DNA from: Poa pratensis
Lineage: Eukaryota; Streptophyta; Magnoliopsida; Poales; Poaceae
Reading direction: 5' to 3'
Length of the DNA stretch: 64,000 nt
Assembly (NCBI GenBank): GCA_947311845.1
Contig: CAMZMU010000089.1
Span: 22,190,438 to 22,254,437 of the forward strand
The translations under genes were made by a program, and so were the position numbers. Under the pieces are notes generated by a model. The model worked only from the letters and a program-made list of their open reading frames with translations, was not told the origin of the DNA and searched no databases. Below are positions 34,313-46,713 of this stretch, one piece after another (positions within the stretch are counted from its first letter, which is position 1; each line of letters begins with the position of its first letter).

Positions 34313-35908
34313 TGATACGTCTCAAACGTATCTATAATTTTTTATGTTCCATGCTTGTTTTATACCAATTGCTACATGTTTTGCATCTACTTTATACCAC
34401 TTTTATACATTTTTTGGGACTAACCTATTAACAAGATGCCGAAGTGACAGTTCCTGTTTTCTGCTGTTTTTGTATTCCAGAAAAGCTAGTCTGGAAATAT
34501 TCTCGGAATTGGACGAAACTACACGGGGGTGCCTATTTTTCCAGAACACGCCTGACGGAGCGAAGGAGCAGCAGAGGAGGGCCACCAGGGCCCCACACGC
34601 CAGGAGGGCGCGGCCCCCCTCTGCCGCGCCCTGGGGTGGTGTGGGCCCCTCGGGGGTCCGCAGCCGCCGCCCTTTCGCCTACTTATTCCCCCCGACGCGA
34701 AAACCCTAAGTACCTGAGCAAATATCCACGAAAAGTTCCAGAGACGCCGCCGTCGTCAACCCTAGCTCGGGAGGGTTCAGAACCTCTTCCCGGCACCCTG
34801 CCGGAGAGGGGAATCGTCACCGGAGGCTTCTACATCGCCATGCCTGCCTCCGGAGTGATGCGTGAGTAGTTCATCCTTGGACTACGGGTCCATAGCAGTA
34901 GCTAGATGGTTGTCTCTCCACTTTGTGCCATCATGTTTAGATCTTGTGAGCTGCCCTACATGATCAAGATCATATTATTGTAATGCTACATGTTGTGTTT
35001 GCTGGGATCCGATGAATATTGAATATTATGTCAAGTTGATTATCAATCTATCTTATATGTTATTTAAGATCTTGCATGCTTTCCGTTACTCGTAGATGCT
35101 TTGGCCAAGTAGATGCTTGTAACTCCAAGAGAGAGTATTTATGCTAGATAGTGGGTTCATGTCTCCGTTTAACCTGGGACAGTGACAGAAAGTTCTAAGG
35201 TTGTGGATGTGCTGTTGCCACTAGGGATAACCTAACGATGCTATGTCCACGGACATATGTGTTTGTTTACATTACGCACTTTACTTAATGCAATTATCCG
35301 TTGCTTGCAACTTAATACCAACGGGGGACTCGGATGACAACCCGGCGGTGGATTATTAGTCATAGATGCTGTTGGATAACGATCTATGTATTATGTCGTA
35401 ATGCCCAATTAAATATCATAGTAGTCAACATGTCATGTATATGCATTGTCATGCGCTCACTATTCGTCAATTGCCCAGCTGTAATTTGTTCACCCAACAT
35501 GTTAGTTATCTTTTATGGAGAGACACCACTAGTGAACTGTGGACCCCGGTCCATTCTTTTACACTGATTAAACAACCACAAACTGCAAACTGTTCCTTTT
35601 TCATTCTCTGCAATTTAATACTCATTTTCCACACCATACGTTTAATCCTTTGTTTTCAGCAAGCCAGTGAGATTGACAACCTCACTGTTTCGTTGGGGCA
35701 AAGTAGTTTGATTGTGTTGTGTGCAGATTCCACGTCAACAGTCCAGACTCCCGTCACACTATTTTTCTGGCGCCGTTGACAACCTTCTGAAGAGTTGCTG
35801 CTCCTACTGGTTCGATAACCTTGGTTTCTTTCTGAGGGAAAACTTGCTGCTGACTACATCATACCTTCCTCTTGGGGTCTCCCAACGAACGTGTGTTTCA
35901 CGTCATCA
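34313..35908 (+). repeat. LTR a of the tandem array
   Basis: 1596 bp, TGATACG...GTCATCA. It differs from LTRs b and c at three positions in its first 150 bp, and in two short variable blocks (34601-34612 and 35748-35760). It contains a PBS-like CTGGCGCCGTTG at 35767. Confidence 0.9.
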
Positions 35909-36168
35909 AGCTATTTTTCTGGCGCCGTTGCCGGGGAGAGAAGTTCTCAACTTTGCTCCCTGTCAACACGCTCTCTATTTTTCTGGCGCCGTTGCCGGGG
36001 AGACAGCAGTCTTCTGCAAGGGGAGTTTCACGCTTCCAATCTCTTTACTTTGTTTTTGTCTTGCTTAGTTTATTTTATTTTATCTTGTTTGCTTTCAATT
36101 ATCAAAAACACAAAAAAATTAGTTACTTGCATTCAGTTTATTTTCAGTTTTGTTTTCTGTTAGTTATC

Positions 36169-36933
36169 ATGTCTGGTTCGGCTCATCATGTTTTGGTTCC
36201 TGAAGTTGAGGTTCGATCTTTTAAGCAACAAAGTGGAGAAAGTTTGAAAGATGCTTGGTATAGAATCAGCGATGCTCATCGTAGGTGTGCTAAAAAATAT
36301 TCCACTATGATCCTGCTTAGAAATTTTTATGTTGGCATAACTAGCTGGTATAGATATGTCTTGGACACTTTGACGGGAGGTAACTTTCTTGGTACCCCTG
36401 CGTTGGAAGCTAGTTATATTATTGAGAGCCTAGTAGGAACACCACCTGTTAGTAACATTAAAAATGAGATCACCTTGGAAGATGTTATAAAGAAATTGGA
36501 GTCTATAGAGAAAAATTTGCCAAATCTCCTTGATAGTACTAGCAAAGTTGATGAATCACTGGGAACCATTAATGAAAGAATTGCTGTTTTAGAAACTAGT
36601 ACTATTCAAGATAATCAAAATCTTAGGATTGGTGAATTAGAGGAGGCTATGGATGCAATAAGTTCTACTTTTACCTCTATTAAAACTAAAAGGCAAAAGG
36701 CTTTTGTGGGGAGAAAGCAAAAATTTATGTATGTTCCAAAAATTTCTAAACCAAAACCCACGGGTGCGTTAAAAACGGATAACGTGTTCAATGAGCTTGA
36801 GGGTAAGTCACATAATGGTCTATTTAAATTTTCTTCCCAAGAATTACGTAAACTGAAAAGTCCTAATGTGACAAACCCTGTTCTTGATGAAGCTTTTGAT
36901 GAATTAGACCTTTCTTCACTTGGTAATACTTGA
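36169..36933 (+). CDS. Gag-like protein of the non-autonomous Gypsy, unit 1
   Basis: 254 codons starting MSGSAHHVLVPEVEV. It has a gag-type core (SLKDAWYRISDAHRRC, NFYVGITSWYRYVLDTLTGG) followed by a coiled-coil-like acidic stretch (KLESIEKNLPNLLDST, LGTINERIAVLETS). It lacks a zinc knuckle and any protease or RT. It would form the particle while a helper supplies enzymes. It lies about 250 bp after the primer-binding site and is near-identical to unit 2; visible differences are Ala/Val near 36656 and Leu/Phe near 36768. Confidence 0.8.
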   Translation: MSGSAHHVLVPEVEVRSFKQQSGESLKDAWYRISDAHRRCAKKYSTMILLRNFYVGITSWYRYVLDTLTGGNFLGTPALEASYIIESLVGTPPVSNIKNEITLEDVIKKLESIEKNLPNLLDSTSKVDESLGTINERIAVLETSTIQDNQNLRIGELEEAMDAISSTFTSIKTKRQKAFVGRKQKFMYVPKISKPKPTGALKTDNVFNELEGKSHNGLFKFSSQELRKLKSPNVTNPVLDEAFDELDLSSLGNT

Positions 36934-39597
36934 TGCATGCTTTGTGCCTAGCTAAAAGGCGTTAAAGAAAAGCGCTTATGGGAGGCAACCCATTTTATTT
37001 TTCTGCAATTTTTCTTTTATTGAGTCAAGGAGTTTGTTTACTTCTGTAGCAACTCCTTTGTATCTTTATTTTCTCGCATTGTTGTGCCAAGAGTAGCCTC
37101 TAATGATAAGATGATGCTTAATTTTGATTGCTGCGCAGAAACAGATTTTTGCTGTTCACTGTACGAAATTCCTAAAATCACCAGATTGTTAAAAATCTGA
37201 AATTTTTGTGCGTAATCTTTATGAATGTCTGAAACTTTCATTAGTTCAGAGTTTCTCGATCTGAGCGTCGTAAGTGCCTCGAAAAAATTCGTCTTTGCGG
37301 ACTGTTCTGTTTTAGACAGATTATGCCTTTTTATTTTTCGCATTCTCTCTTTTACTAGTGTTGAGTGAAATTCTTTTTTGGGTGGAAGAGCTTCACATAA
37401 CATCAGTGGCTGTAGCTAATGTTTAAAGTAACAAATCATATTGCGTCTTTACAGAACATGTGAATTTTTGATTATGCACTAACCCTCTAATGAGATCTAC
37501 TTTGAGTTTGGTGTGACGGAAGTTTTCAAGGGTCAAGAGAGAAGGATGATATAATAGGATCAAGAAGAGTGAAGAGCTTAAGCTTGGGGAGGCTCCCATG
37601 GATCTCCCCAGCATATTTCAAGAAGACTCAAGCGTCTAAGCTTGGGGATGCCCAAGGCATCCCCTTCTTCATCGTCAAAATTATCAGGTCATCTCTAGTG
37701 AAACTATATTTTAATTCTTTCACATCATATGTGCTTTTCTTGGAGCGTCTGTGTGCTTTTTATTTTCAGTATTGCATTTTTATTTTCAATAAAGCTTGAC
37801 TGGACCCTAGCATTCTTGATTGGGAGAGAGACACGCTCCGCTTTTTCATGAGAATACTCCTATTCTTCACTTATATTTGTTGAGTATTCATATCTAGCGC
37901 TGTTCAGCTTTTAGCTCTTGTTTTCATGTATCTCTTGTCAGAGCTATTAGCTTTCTTTTGTAGAAAGTACTCTCTTGCTTCACTTATATTTGTTTGGAGA
38001 GTTGATGAAATAAATTGATTGGTGTTTGGTTGGTTCAGAAAATGTTGCATGTGGTAATTGGTATAAGGAAAAACTTGCTTAATCTTGTAGATCACTAAAA
38101 TGGATAACTTGATGCTTGTCAATTGTTTTGAGTTAACAAGTAGATCATGATTAAATTGTGCATCACATGAGTTAAGCCTATTAGTGAAGAACTACCGTAA
38201 AGCTTGTTGAAAATTTGGTTTGCATCGGTGGTACCTCTAAGGTCTAGATATTTTCTAATAACAGGGTTTGGTTAACAAGGAAGACGGTATGAAGTCTTAT
38301 AACGTTTGCAATATGTTTGTCATATAAAACTTGGTGTACGGGTTGATATTCTTGTTTGCTTACATAACCTTGCTAGCCTAAACTCTGTACTGAGAGGGAA
38401 TGCTTCTCGTGCATCCAAATCCTTGAGCCAAAATCCATGCCATTTGTGTCCACCATAACTACCTATATGTGGTATTTCCTTGCCACTCCAAGTAAATTTT
38501 TCATGTGCTACCTTTAAATTATTCAAAATGTTATTATTCCCTTTTTGTGTCAATGTTTACTAGCTCATGAGGAATTAGTGTGGTTATTCTTTATTCTATT
38601 TGTCGAGTGGACTTTTACACCTGGACTAGTGGCATATACATCCGCTTATCCAATAACTTGCAAAAAGAGCTGGCAACGGGGTGCCCAGTCCCAATTAATT
38701 ACAACTTTAACCAATTAATTCTCTTCACACTTTTGCCCTGATTCATCAGTAAGCAATGACAAACAGTGAAATACCTGAATGTGTGTAAACCAAAGAGAAA
38801 GAGGGATGATCTGCCTTGCTGGTAGAAATAACGTCCTTCATGGGAGCCGCTCTTAAAAGTCCGTTCGACAGGTAGAATACTGTTCTCACCCGCTACCATT
38901 CGTTGACAATTAACAAACACCTCTCAAAAATAGATACTCCTCCATGGTATGTGATTGATGGAAGGCACCCGAGGATTCGGTTAGCCATGGCTTGTGTTAG
39001 CAAGGTTGGGAGGAGTATCAAATATTTTATGCAATCTCTATATGCTTTCAAAAACCTAAAAGCTCTAGCACATGATTTAATCCCTGCTTCCCTCTGCGAA
39101 GGGCCTTTCTTTTACTTTTATGTTGAGTCAGTTTTCCTATTCTTTCTGTCTTCCACAAGCAAACACTAGTGTCAACTTTGTTACAACATGCGTTATATGC
39201 AATGTATTGGACTTGTTATACTACTTTGTGTTGACAATATCCATGAGATAAATATGTTGAAAGTTGAAGCAAATGCTGAAACTAAATTCTTCCTTTGTGT
39301 TGATTAAATACCTTTTGTTAGAAACTATTGCTTTATGAGTTAACACTTATGCAAAACTGTTTGATGCTTGTCTCGAAAGTACTATTCATGAAAACGTTTA
39401 GCTTGTGTGATTCATTGTTTACTCATTATCTATTTGGTAGCAAATTATAGACCATTGACTTGGATCACTTCATTCATTTACATGTGCCTTGCAATATTAT
39501 ATGATCAAGATTATGATAGTAGCATGTCACCTCAAAAATTATCTTGTTTTTATCGTTTACCTACTCGAGGACGAGTAGGAACTAAGCTTGGGGATGC
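36934..39597 (+). other. Non-coding 3' half of internal region, unit 1
   Basis: 2.7 kb without a recognisable frame; the small frames on both strands recur identically in unit 2 because the sequence is duplicated. It contains the conserved GGGAGGCAACCCATTTTATT after gag and two AAGCTTGGGGATGC motifs, the last being the polypurine tract beside LTR b. Confidence 0.75.
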
Positions 39598-41193
39598 TGA
39601 TACGTCTCAAACGTATCTATAATTTTTGATGTTCCATGCTTGTTTTATACCAATTGCTACATGTTTTGCATCTACTTTATATCACTTTTATACATTTTTT
39701 GGGACTAACCTATTAACAAGATGCCGAAGTGCCAGTTCCTGTTTTCTGCTGTTTTTGTATTCCAGAAAAGCTAGTCTGGAAATATTCTCGGAATTGGACG
39801 AAACTACACGGGGGTGCCTATTTTTCCAGAACACGCCTGACGGAGCGAAGGAGCAGCAGAGGAGGGCCACCAGGGCCCCACACGCCAAGGGCGCGGCCCC
39901 CCTCTGCCGCGCCCTGGGGTGGTGTGGGCCCCTCGGGGGTCCGCAGCCGCCGCCCTTTCGCCTACTTATTCCCCCCGACGCGAAAACCCTAAGTACCTGA
40001 GCAAATATCCACGAAAAGTTCCAGAGACGCCGCCGTCGTCAACCCTAGCTCGGGAGGGTTCAGAACCTCTTCCCGGCACCCTGCCGGAGAGGGGAATCGT
40101 CACCGGAGGCTTCTACATCGCCATGCCTGCCTCCGGAGTGATGCGTGAGTAGTTCATCCTTGGACTACGGGTCCATAGCAGTAGCTAGATGGTTGTCTCT
40201 CCACTTTGTGCCATCATGTTTAGATCTTGTGAGCTGCCCTACATGATCAAGATCATATTATTGTAATGCTACATGTTGTGTTTGCTGGGATCCGATGAAT
40301 ATTGAATATTATGTCAAGTTGATTATCAATCTATCTTATATGTTATTTAAGATCTTGCATGCTTTCCGTTACTCGTAGATGCTTTGGCCAAGTAGATGCT
40401 TGTAACTCCAAGAGAGAGTATTTATGCTAGATAGTGGGTTCATGTCTCCGTTTAACCTGGGACAGTGACAGAAAGTTCTAAGGTTGTGGATGTGCTGTTG
40501 CCACTAGGGATAACCTAACGATGCTATGTCCACGGACATATGTGTTTGTTTACATTACGCACTTTACTTAATGCAATTATCCGTTGCTTGCAACTTAATA
40601 CCAACGGGGGACTCGGATGACAACCCGGCGGTGGATTATTAGTCATAGATGCTGTTGGATAACGATCTATGTATTATGTCGTAATGCCCAATTAAATATC
40701 ATAGTAGTCAACATGTCATGTATATGCATTGTCATGCGCTCACTATTCGTCAATTGCCCAGCTGTAATTTGTTCACCCAACATGTTAGTTATCTTTTATG
40801 GAGAGACACCACTAGTGAACTGTGGACCCCGGTCCATTCTTTTACACTGATTAAACAACCACAAACTGCAAACTGTTCCTTTTTCATTCTCTGCAATTTA
40901 ATACTCATTTTCCACACCATACGTTTAATCCTTTGTTTTCAGCAAGCCAGTGAGATTGACAACCTCACTGTTTCGTTGGGGCAAAGTAGTTTGATTGTGT
41001 TGTGTGCAGATTCCACGTCAACAGTCCAGACTCCCTGCGACAGCTATTTTTCTGGCGCCGTTGACAACCTTCTGAAGAGTTGCTGCTCCTACTGGTTCGA
41101 TAACCTTGGTTTCTTTCTGAGGGAAAACTTGCTGCTGACTACATCATACCTTCCTCTTGGGGTCTCCCAACGAACGTGTGTTTCACGTCATCA
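39598..41193 (+). repeat. LTR b (middle) of the tandem array
   Basis: 1596 bp. In its first 150 bp it matches LTR c, not LTR a. It is shared as the 3' LTR of unit 1 and the 5' LTR of unit 2. It has its own sequence in the two variable blocks (39886-39892 and 41032-41045). Confidence 0.9.
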
Positions 41194-41452
41194 AGCTATT
41201 TTTCTGGCGCCGTTGCCGGGGAGAGAAGTTCTCAACAAGCTCCTGTCAACACGCTCAGCTATTTTTCTGGCGCCGTTGCCGGGGAGACAGCAGTCTTCTG
41301 CAAGGGGAGTTTCACGCTTCCAATCTCTTTACTTTGTTTTTGTCTTGCTTAGTTTATTTTATTTTATCTTGTTTGCTTTCAATTATCAAAAACACAAAAA
41401 AATTAGTTACTTGCATTCAGTTTATTTTCAGTTTTGTTTTCTGTTAGTTATC

Positions 41453-42217
41453 ATGTCTGGTTCGGCTCATCATGTTTTGGTTCCTGAAGTTGAGGTTCGA
41501 TCTTTTAAGCAACAAAGTGGAGAAAGTTTGAAAGATGCTTGGTATAGAATCAGCGATGCTCATCGTAGGTGTGCTAAAAAATATTCCACTATGATCCTGC
41601 TTAGAAATTTTTATGTTGGCATAACTAGCTGGTATAGATATGTCTTGGACACTTTGACGGGAGGTAACTTTCTTGGTACCCCTGCGTTGGAAGCTAGTTA
41701 TATTATTGAGAGCCTAGTAGGAACACCACCTGTTAGTAACATTAAAAATGAGATCACCTTGGAAGATGTTATAAAGAAATTGGAGTCTATAGAGAAAAAT
41801 TTGCCAAATCTCCTTGATAGTACTAGCAAAGTTGATGAATCACTGGGAACCATTAATGAAAGAATTGCTGTTTTAGAAACTAGTACTATTCAAGATAATC
41901 AAAATCTTAGGATTGGTGAATTAGAGGAGGCTATGGATGTAATAAGTTCTACTTTTACCTCTATTAAAACTAAAAGGCAAAAGGCTTTTGTGGGGAGAAA
42001 GCAAAAATTTATGTATGTTCCAAAAATTTCTAAACCAAAACCCACGGGTGCGTTTAAAACGGATAACGTGTTCAATGAGCTTGAGGGTAAGTCACATAAT
42101 GGTCTATTTAAATTTTCTTCCCAAGAATTACGTAAACTGAAAAGTCCTAATGTGACAAACCCTGTTCTTGATGAAGCTTTTGATGAATTAGACCTTTCTT
42201 CACTTGGTAATACTTGA
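41453..42217 (+). CDS. Gag-like protein of the non-autonomous Gypsy, unit 2
   Basis: 254 codons, near-identical to the protein at 36169-36933. Here the frame is open upstream through the LTR to 40718, because the short variable blocks before it change the phase; that extension is not conserved in unit 1 and is not taken as coding. Confidence 0.8.
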   Translation: MSGSAHHVLVPEVEVRSFKQQSGESLKDAWYRISDAHRRCAKKYSTMILLRNFYVGITSWYRYVLDTLTGGNFLGTPALEASYIIESLVGTPPVSNIKNEITLEDVIKKLESIEKNLPNLLDSTSKVDESLGTINERIAVLETSTIQDNQNLRIGELEEAMDVISSTFTSIKTKRQKAFVGRKQKFMYVPKISKPKPTGAFKTDNVFNELEGKSHNGLFKFSSQELRKLKSPNVTNPVLDEAFDELDLSSLGNT

Positions 42218-44882
42218 TGCATGCTTTGTGCCTAGCTAAAAGGCGTTAAAGAAAAGCGCTTATGGGAGGCAACCCATTTTATTTTTCTGCAATTTTTCTT
42301 TTATTGAGTCAAGGAGTTTGTTTACTTCTGTAGCAACTCCTTTGTATCTTTATTTTCTCGCATTGTTGTGCCAAGAGTAGCCTCTAATGATAAGATGATG
42401 CTTAATTTTGATTGCTGCGCAGAAACAGATTTTTGCTGTTCACTGTACGAAATTCCTAAAATCACCAGATTGTTAAAAAATCTGAAATTTTTGTGCGTAA
42501 TCTTTATGAATGTCTGAAACTTTCATTAGTTCAGAGTTTCTCGATCTGAGCGTCGTAAGTGCCTCGAAAAAATTCGTCTTTGCGGACTGTTCTGTTTTAG
42601 ACAGATTATGCCTTTTTATTTTTCGCATTCTCTCTTTTACTAGTGTTGAGTGAAATTCTTTTTTGGGTGGAAGAGCTTCACATAACATCAGTGGCTGTAG
42701 CTAATGTTTAAAGTAACAAATCATATTGCGTCTTTACAGAACATGTGAATTTTTGATTATGCACTAACCCTCTAATGAGATCTACTTTGAGTTTGGTGTG
42801 ACGGAAGTTTTCAAGGGTCAAGAGAGAAGGATGATATAATAGGATCAAGAAGAGTGAAGAGCTTAAGCTTGGGGAGGCTCCCATGGATCTCCCCAGCATA
42901 TTTCAAGAAGACTCAAGCGTCTAAGCTTGGGGATGCCCAAGGCATCCCCTTCTTCATCGTCAAAATTATCAGGTCATCTCTAGTGAAACTATATTTTAAT
43001 TCTTTCACATCATATGTGCTTTTCTTGGAGCGTCTGTGTGCTTTTTATTTTCAGTATTGCATTTTTATTTTCAATAAAGCTTGACTGGACCCTAGCATTC
43101 TTGATTGGGAGAGAGACACGCTCCGCTTTTTCATGAGAATACTCCTATTCTTCACTTATATTTGTTGAGTATTCATATCTAGCGCTGTTCAGCTTTTAGC
43201 TCTTGTTTTCATGTATCTCTTGTCAGAGCTATTAGCTTTCTTTTGTAGAAAGTACTCTCTTGCTTCACTTATATTTGTTTGGAGAGTTGATGAAATAAAT
43301 TGATTGGTGTTTGGTTGGTTCAGAAAATGTTGCATGTGGTAATTGGTATAAGGAAAAACTTGCTTAATCTTGTAGATCACTAAAATGGATAACTTGATGC
43401 TTGTCAATTGTTTTGAGTTAACAAGTAGATCATGATTAAATTGTGCATCACATGAGTTAAGCCTATTAGTGAAGAACTACCGTAAAGCTTGTTGAAAATT
43501 TGGTTTGCATCGGTGGTACCTCTAAGGTCTAGATATTTTCTAATAACAGGGTTTGGTTAACAAGGAAGACGGTATGAAGTCTTATAACGTTTGCAATATG
43601 TTTGTCATATAAAACTTGGTGTACGGGTTGATATTCTTGTTTGCTTACATAACCTTGCTAGCCTAAACTCTGTACTGAGAGGGAATGCTTCTCGTGCATC
43701 CAAATCCTTGAGCCAAAATCCATGCCATTTGTGTCCACCATAACTACCTATATGTGGTATTTCCTTGCCACTCCAAGTAAATTTTTCATGTGCTACCTTT
43801 AAATTATTCAAAATGTTATTATTCCCTTTTTGTGTCAATGTTTACTAGCTCATGAGGAATTAGTGTGGTTATTCTTTATTCTATTTGTCGAGTGGACTTT
43901 TACACCTGGACTAGTGGCATATACATCCGCTTATCCAATAACTTGCAAAAAGAGCTGGCAACGGGGTGCCCAGTCCCAATTAATTACAACTTTAACCAAT
44001 TAATTCTCTTCACACTTTTGCCCTGATTCATCAGTAAGCAATGACAAACAGTGAAATACCTGAATGTGTGTAAACCAAAGAGAAAGAGGGATGATCTGCC
44101 TTGCTGGTAGAAATAACGTCCTTCATGGGAGCCGCTCTTAAAAGTCCGTTCGACAGGTAGAATACTGTTCTCACCCGCTACCATTCGTTGACAATTAACA
44201 AACACCTCTCAAAAATAGATACTCCTCCATGGTATGTGATTGATGGAAGGCACCCGAGGATTCGGTTAGCCATGGCTTGTGTTAGCAAGGTTGGGAGGAG
44301 TATCAAATATTTTATGCAATCTCTATATGCTTTCAAAAACCTAAAAGCTCTAGCACATGATTTAATCCCTGCTTCCCTCTGCGAAGGGCCTTTCTTTTAC
44401 TTTTATGTTGAGTCAGTTTTCCTATTCTTTCTGTCTTCCACAAGCAAACACTAGTGTCAACTTTGTTACAACATGCGTTATATGCAATGTATTGGACTTG
44501 TTATACTACTTTGTGTTGACAATATCCATGAGATAAATATGTTGAAAGTTGAAGCAAATGCTGAAACTAAATTCTTCCTTTGTGTTGATTAAATACCTTT
44601 TGTTAGAAACTATTGCTTTATGAGTTAACACTTATGCAAAACTGTTTGATGCTTGTCTCGAAAGTACTATTCATGAAAACGTTTAGCTTGTGTGATTCAT
44701 TGTTTACTCATTATCTATTTGGTAGCAAATTATAGACCATTGACTTGGATCACTTCATTCATTTACATGTGCCTTGCAATATTATATGATCAAGATTATG
44801 ATAGTAGCATGTCACCTCAAAAATTATCTTGTTTTTATCGTTTACCTACTCGAGGACGAGTAGGAACTAAGCTTGGGGATGC
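42218..44882 (+). other. Non-coding 3' half of internal region, unit 2
   Basis: Repeats 36934-39597 with almost no change; one extra A in an A-run near 42474 is the only difference I noticed. It ends in the polypurine tract beside LTR c. Confidence 0.75.
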
Positions 44883-46476
44883 TGATACGTCTCAAACGTA
44901 TCTATAATTTTTGATGTTCCATGCTTGTTTTATACCAATTGCTACATGTTTTGCATCTACTTTATATCACTTTTATACATTTTTTGGGACTAACCTATTA
45001 ACAAGATGCCGAAGTGCCAGTTCCTGTTTTCTGCTGTTTTTGTATTCCAGAAAAGCTAGTCTGGAAATATTCTCGGAATTGGACGAAACTACACGGGGGT
45101 GCCTATTTTTCCAGAACACGCCTGACGGAGCGAAGGAGCAGCAGAGGAGGGCCACCAGGGCCCCACACGCCAGGGCGCGGCCCCCTCTGCCGCGCCCTGG
45201 GGTGGTGTGGGCCCCTCGGGGGTCCGCAGCCGCCGCCCTTTCGCCTACTTATTCCCCCCGACGCGAAAACCCTAAGTACCTGAGCAAATATCCACGAAAA
45301 GTTCCAGAGACGCCGCCGTCGTCAACCCTAGCTCGGGAGGGTTCAGAACCTCTTCCCGGCACCCTGCCGGAGAGGGGAATCGTCACCGGAGGCTTCTACA
45401 TCGCCATGCCTGCCTCCGGAGTGATGCGTGAGTAGTTCATCCTTGGACTACGGGTCCATAGCAGTAGCTAGATGGTTGTCTCTCCACTTTGTGCCATCAT
45501 GTTTAGATCTTGTGAGCTGCCCTACATGATCAAGATCATATTATTGTAATGCTACATGTTGTGTTTGCTGGGATCCGATGAATATTGAATATTATGTCAA
45601 GTTGATTATCAATCTATCTTATATGTTATTTAAGATCTTGCATGCTTTCCGTTACTCGTAGATGCTTTGGCCAAGTAGATGCTTGTAACTCCAAGAGAGA
45701 GTATTTATGCTAGATAGTGGGTTCATGTCTCCGTTTAACCTGGGACAGTGACAGAAAGTTCTAAGGTTGTGGATGTGCTGTTGCCACTAGGGATAACCTA
45801 ACGATGCTATGTCCACGGACATATGTGTTTGTTTACATTACGCACTTTACTTAATGCAATTATCCGTTGCTTGCAACTTAATACCAACGGGGGACTCGGA
45901 TGACAACCCGGCGGTGGATTATTAGTCATAGATGCTGTTGGATAACGATCTATGTATTATGTCGTAATGCCCAATTAAATATCATAGTAGTCAACATGTC
46001 ATGTATATGCATTGTCATGCGCTCACTATTCGTCAATTGCCCAGCTGTAATTTGTTCACCCAACATGTTAGTTATCTTTTATGGAGAGACACCACTAGTG
46101 AACTGTGGACCCCGGTCCATTCTTTTACACTGATTAAACAACCACAAACTGCAAACTGTTCCTTTTTCATTCTCTGCAATTTAATACTCATTTTCCACAC
46201 CATACGTTTAATCCTTTGTTTTCAGCAAGCCAGTGAGATTGACAACCTCACTGTTTCGTTGGGGCAAAGTAGTTTGATTGTGTTGTGTGCAGATTCCACG
46301 TCAACAGTCCAGACTCCCTCACAACACTATTTTTCTGGCGCCGTTGACAACCTTCTGAAGAGTTGCTGCTCCTACTGGTTCGATAACCTTGGTTTCTTTC
46401 TGAGGGAAAACTTGCTGCTGACTACATCATACCTTCCTCTTGGGGTCTCCCAACGAACGTGTGTTTCACGTCATCA
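44883..46476 (+). repeat. LTR c of the tandem array
   Basis: 1594 bp, ending GTCATCA directly before the CACTT duplication. It is the true 3' end of the array. Confidence 0.9.
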
Positions 46477-46481
46477 CACTT

Positions 46482-46713
46482 CTTGGTCACACACCATCTG
46501 CTGCCCATTAGCCACCATCACCTTAAGAGCTCTCTTTAAGGAATTTGTGTTGCACTTGAGTTTCTCCACCAACTGCTGGTCAATAAATGTGTGAGAACTG
46601 CCAGAATCCACTAGGAGCAACATCACTTGATTCCCCACCAATGCCCTGAGCTTTATGGACTTGGTATGAGTTGTGCCTGCTATTGCATTTACAGTCAAGA
46701 ATGCTGCTGCATC
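46482..46713 (-). pseudogene. Chromovirus aspartic protease, N-terminal part
   Basis: On the minus strand the frame 46698-46482 has LLLVDSGSSHTFID, the retropepsin active site. It is cut at ...CDQEV by the nested array and continues on the far side at about 34307 with KVPGLEWW. A stop (about 46714) separates it from gag. Confidence 0.85.

Larger units (their letters stand above)
34313..46476 (+). mobile_element. Tandem array of a gag-only Gypsy element (LTR-int-LTR-int-LTR)
   Basis: Three near-identical LTRs (34313-35908, 39598-41193, 44883-46476) alternate with two near-identical 3689 bp internal regions; spacing is 5285 bp both times. The whole array, not each unit, is flanked by the single duplication CACTT (34308-34312 and 46477-46481), and it splits the protease of the host chromovirus. 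Each internal region starts with an Asp-tRNA primer-binding site TGGCGCCGTTGCCGGGGA, encodes one gag-like protein and no pol, and ends with a GAACTAAGCTTGGGGATGC polypurine tract. The LTR start TGATACGTCTCAAACGTATC and the PBS resemble the Sabrina/WHAM group of Triticeae elements, an assignment made from memory. The element depends on a helper. Confidence 0.93.

Noticed and set aside
35334..46594. Small frames in the array repeated three times (e.g. 77 codons at 35334, 40617, 45900)
   Set aside because: Their identity only reflects the duplicated LTR sequence; there is no homology or coding bias.
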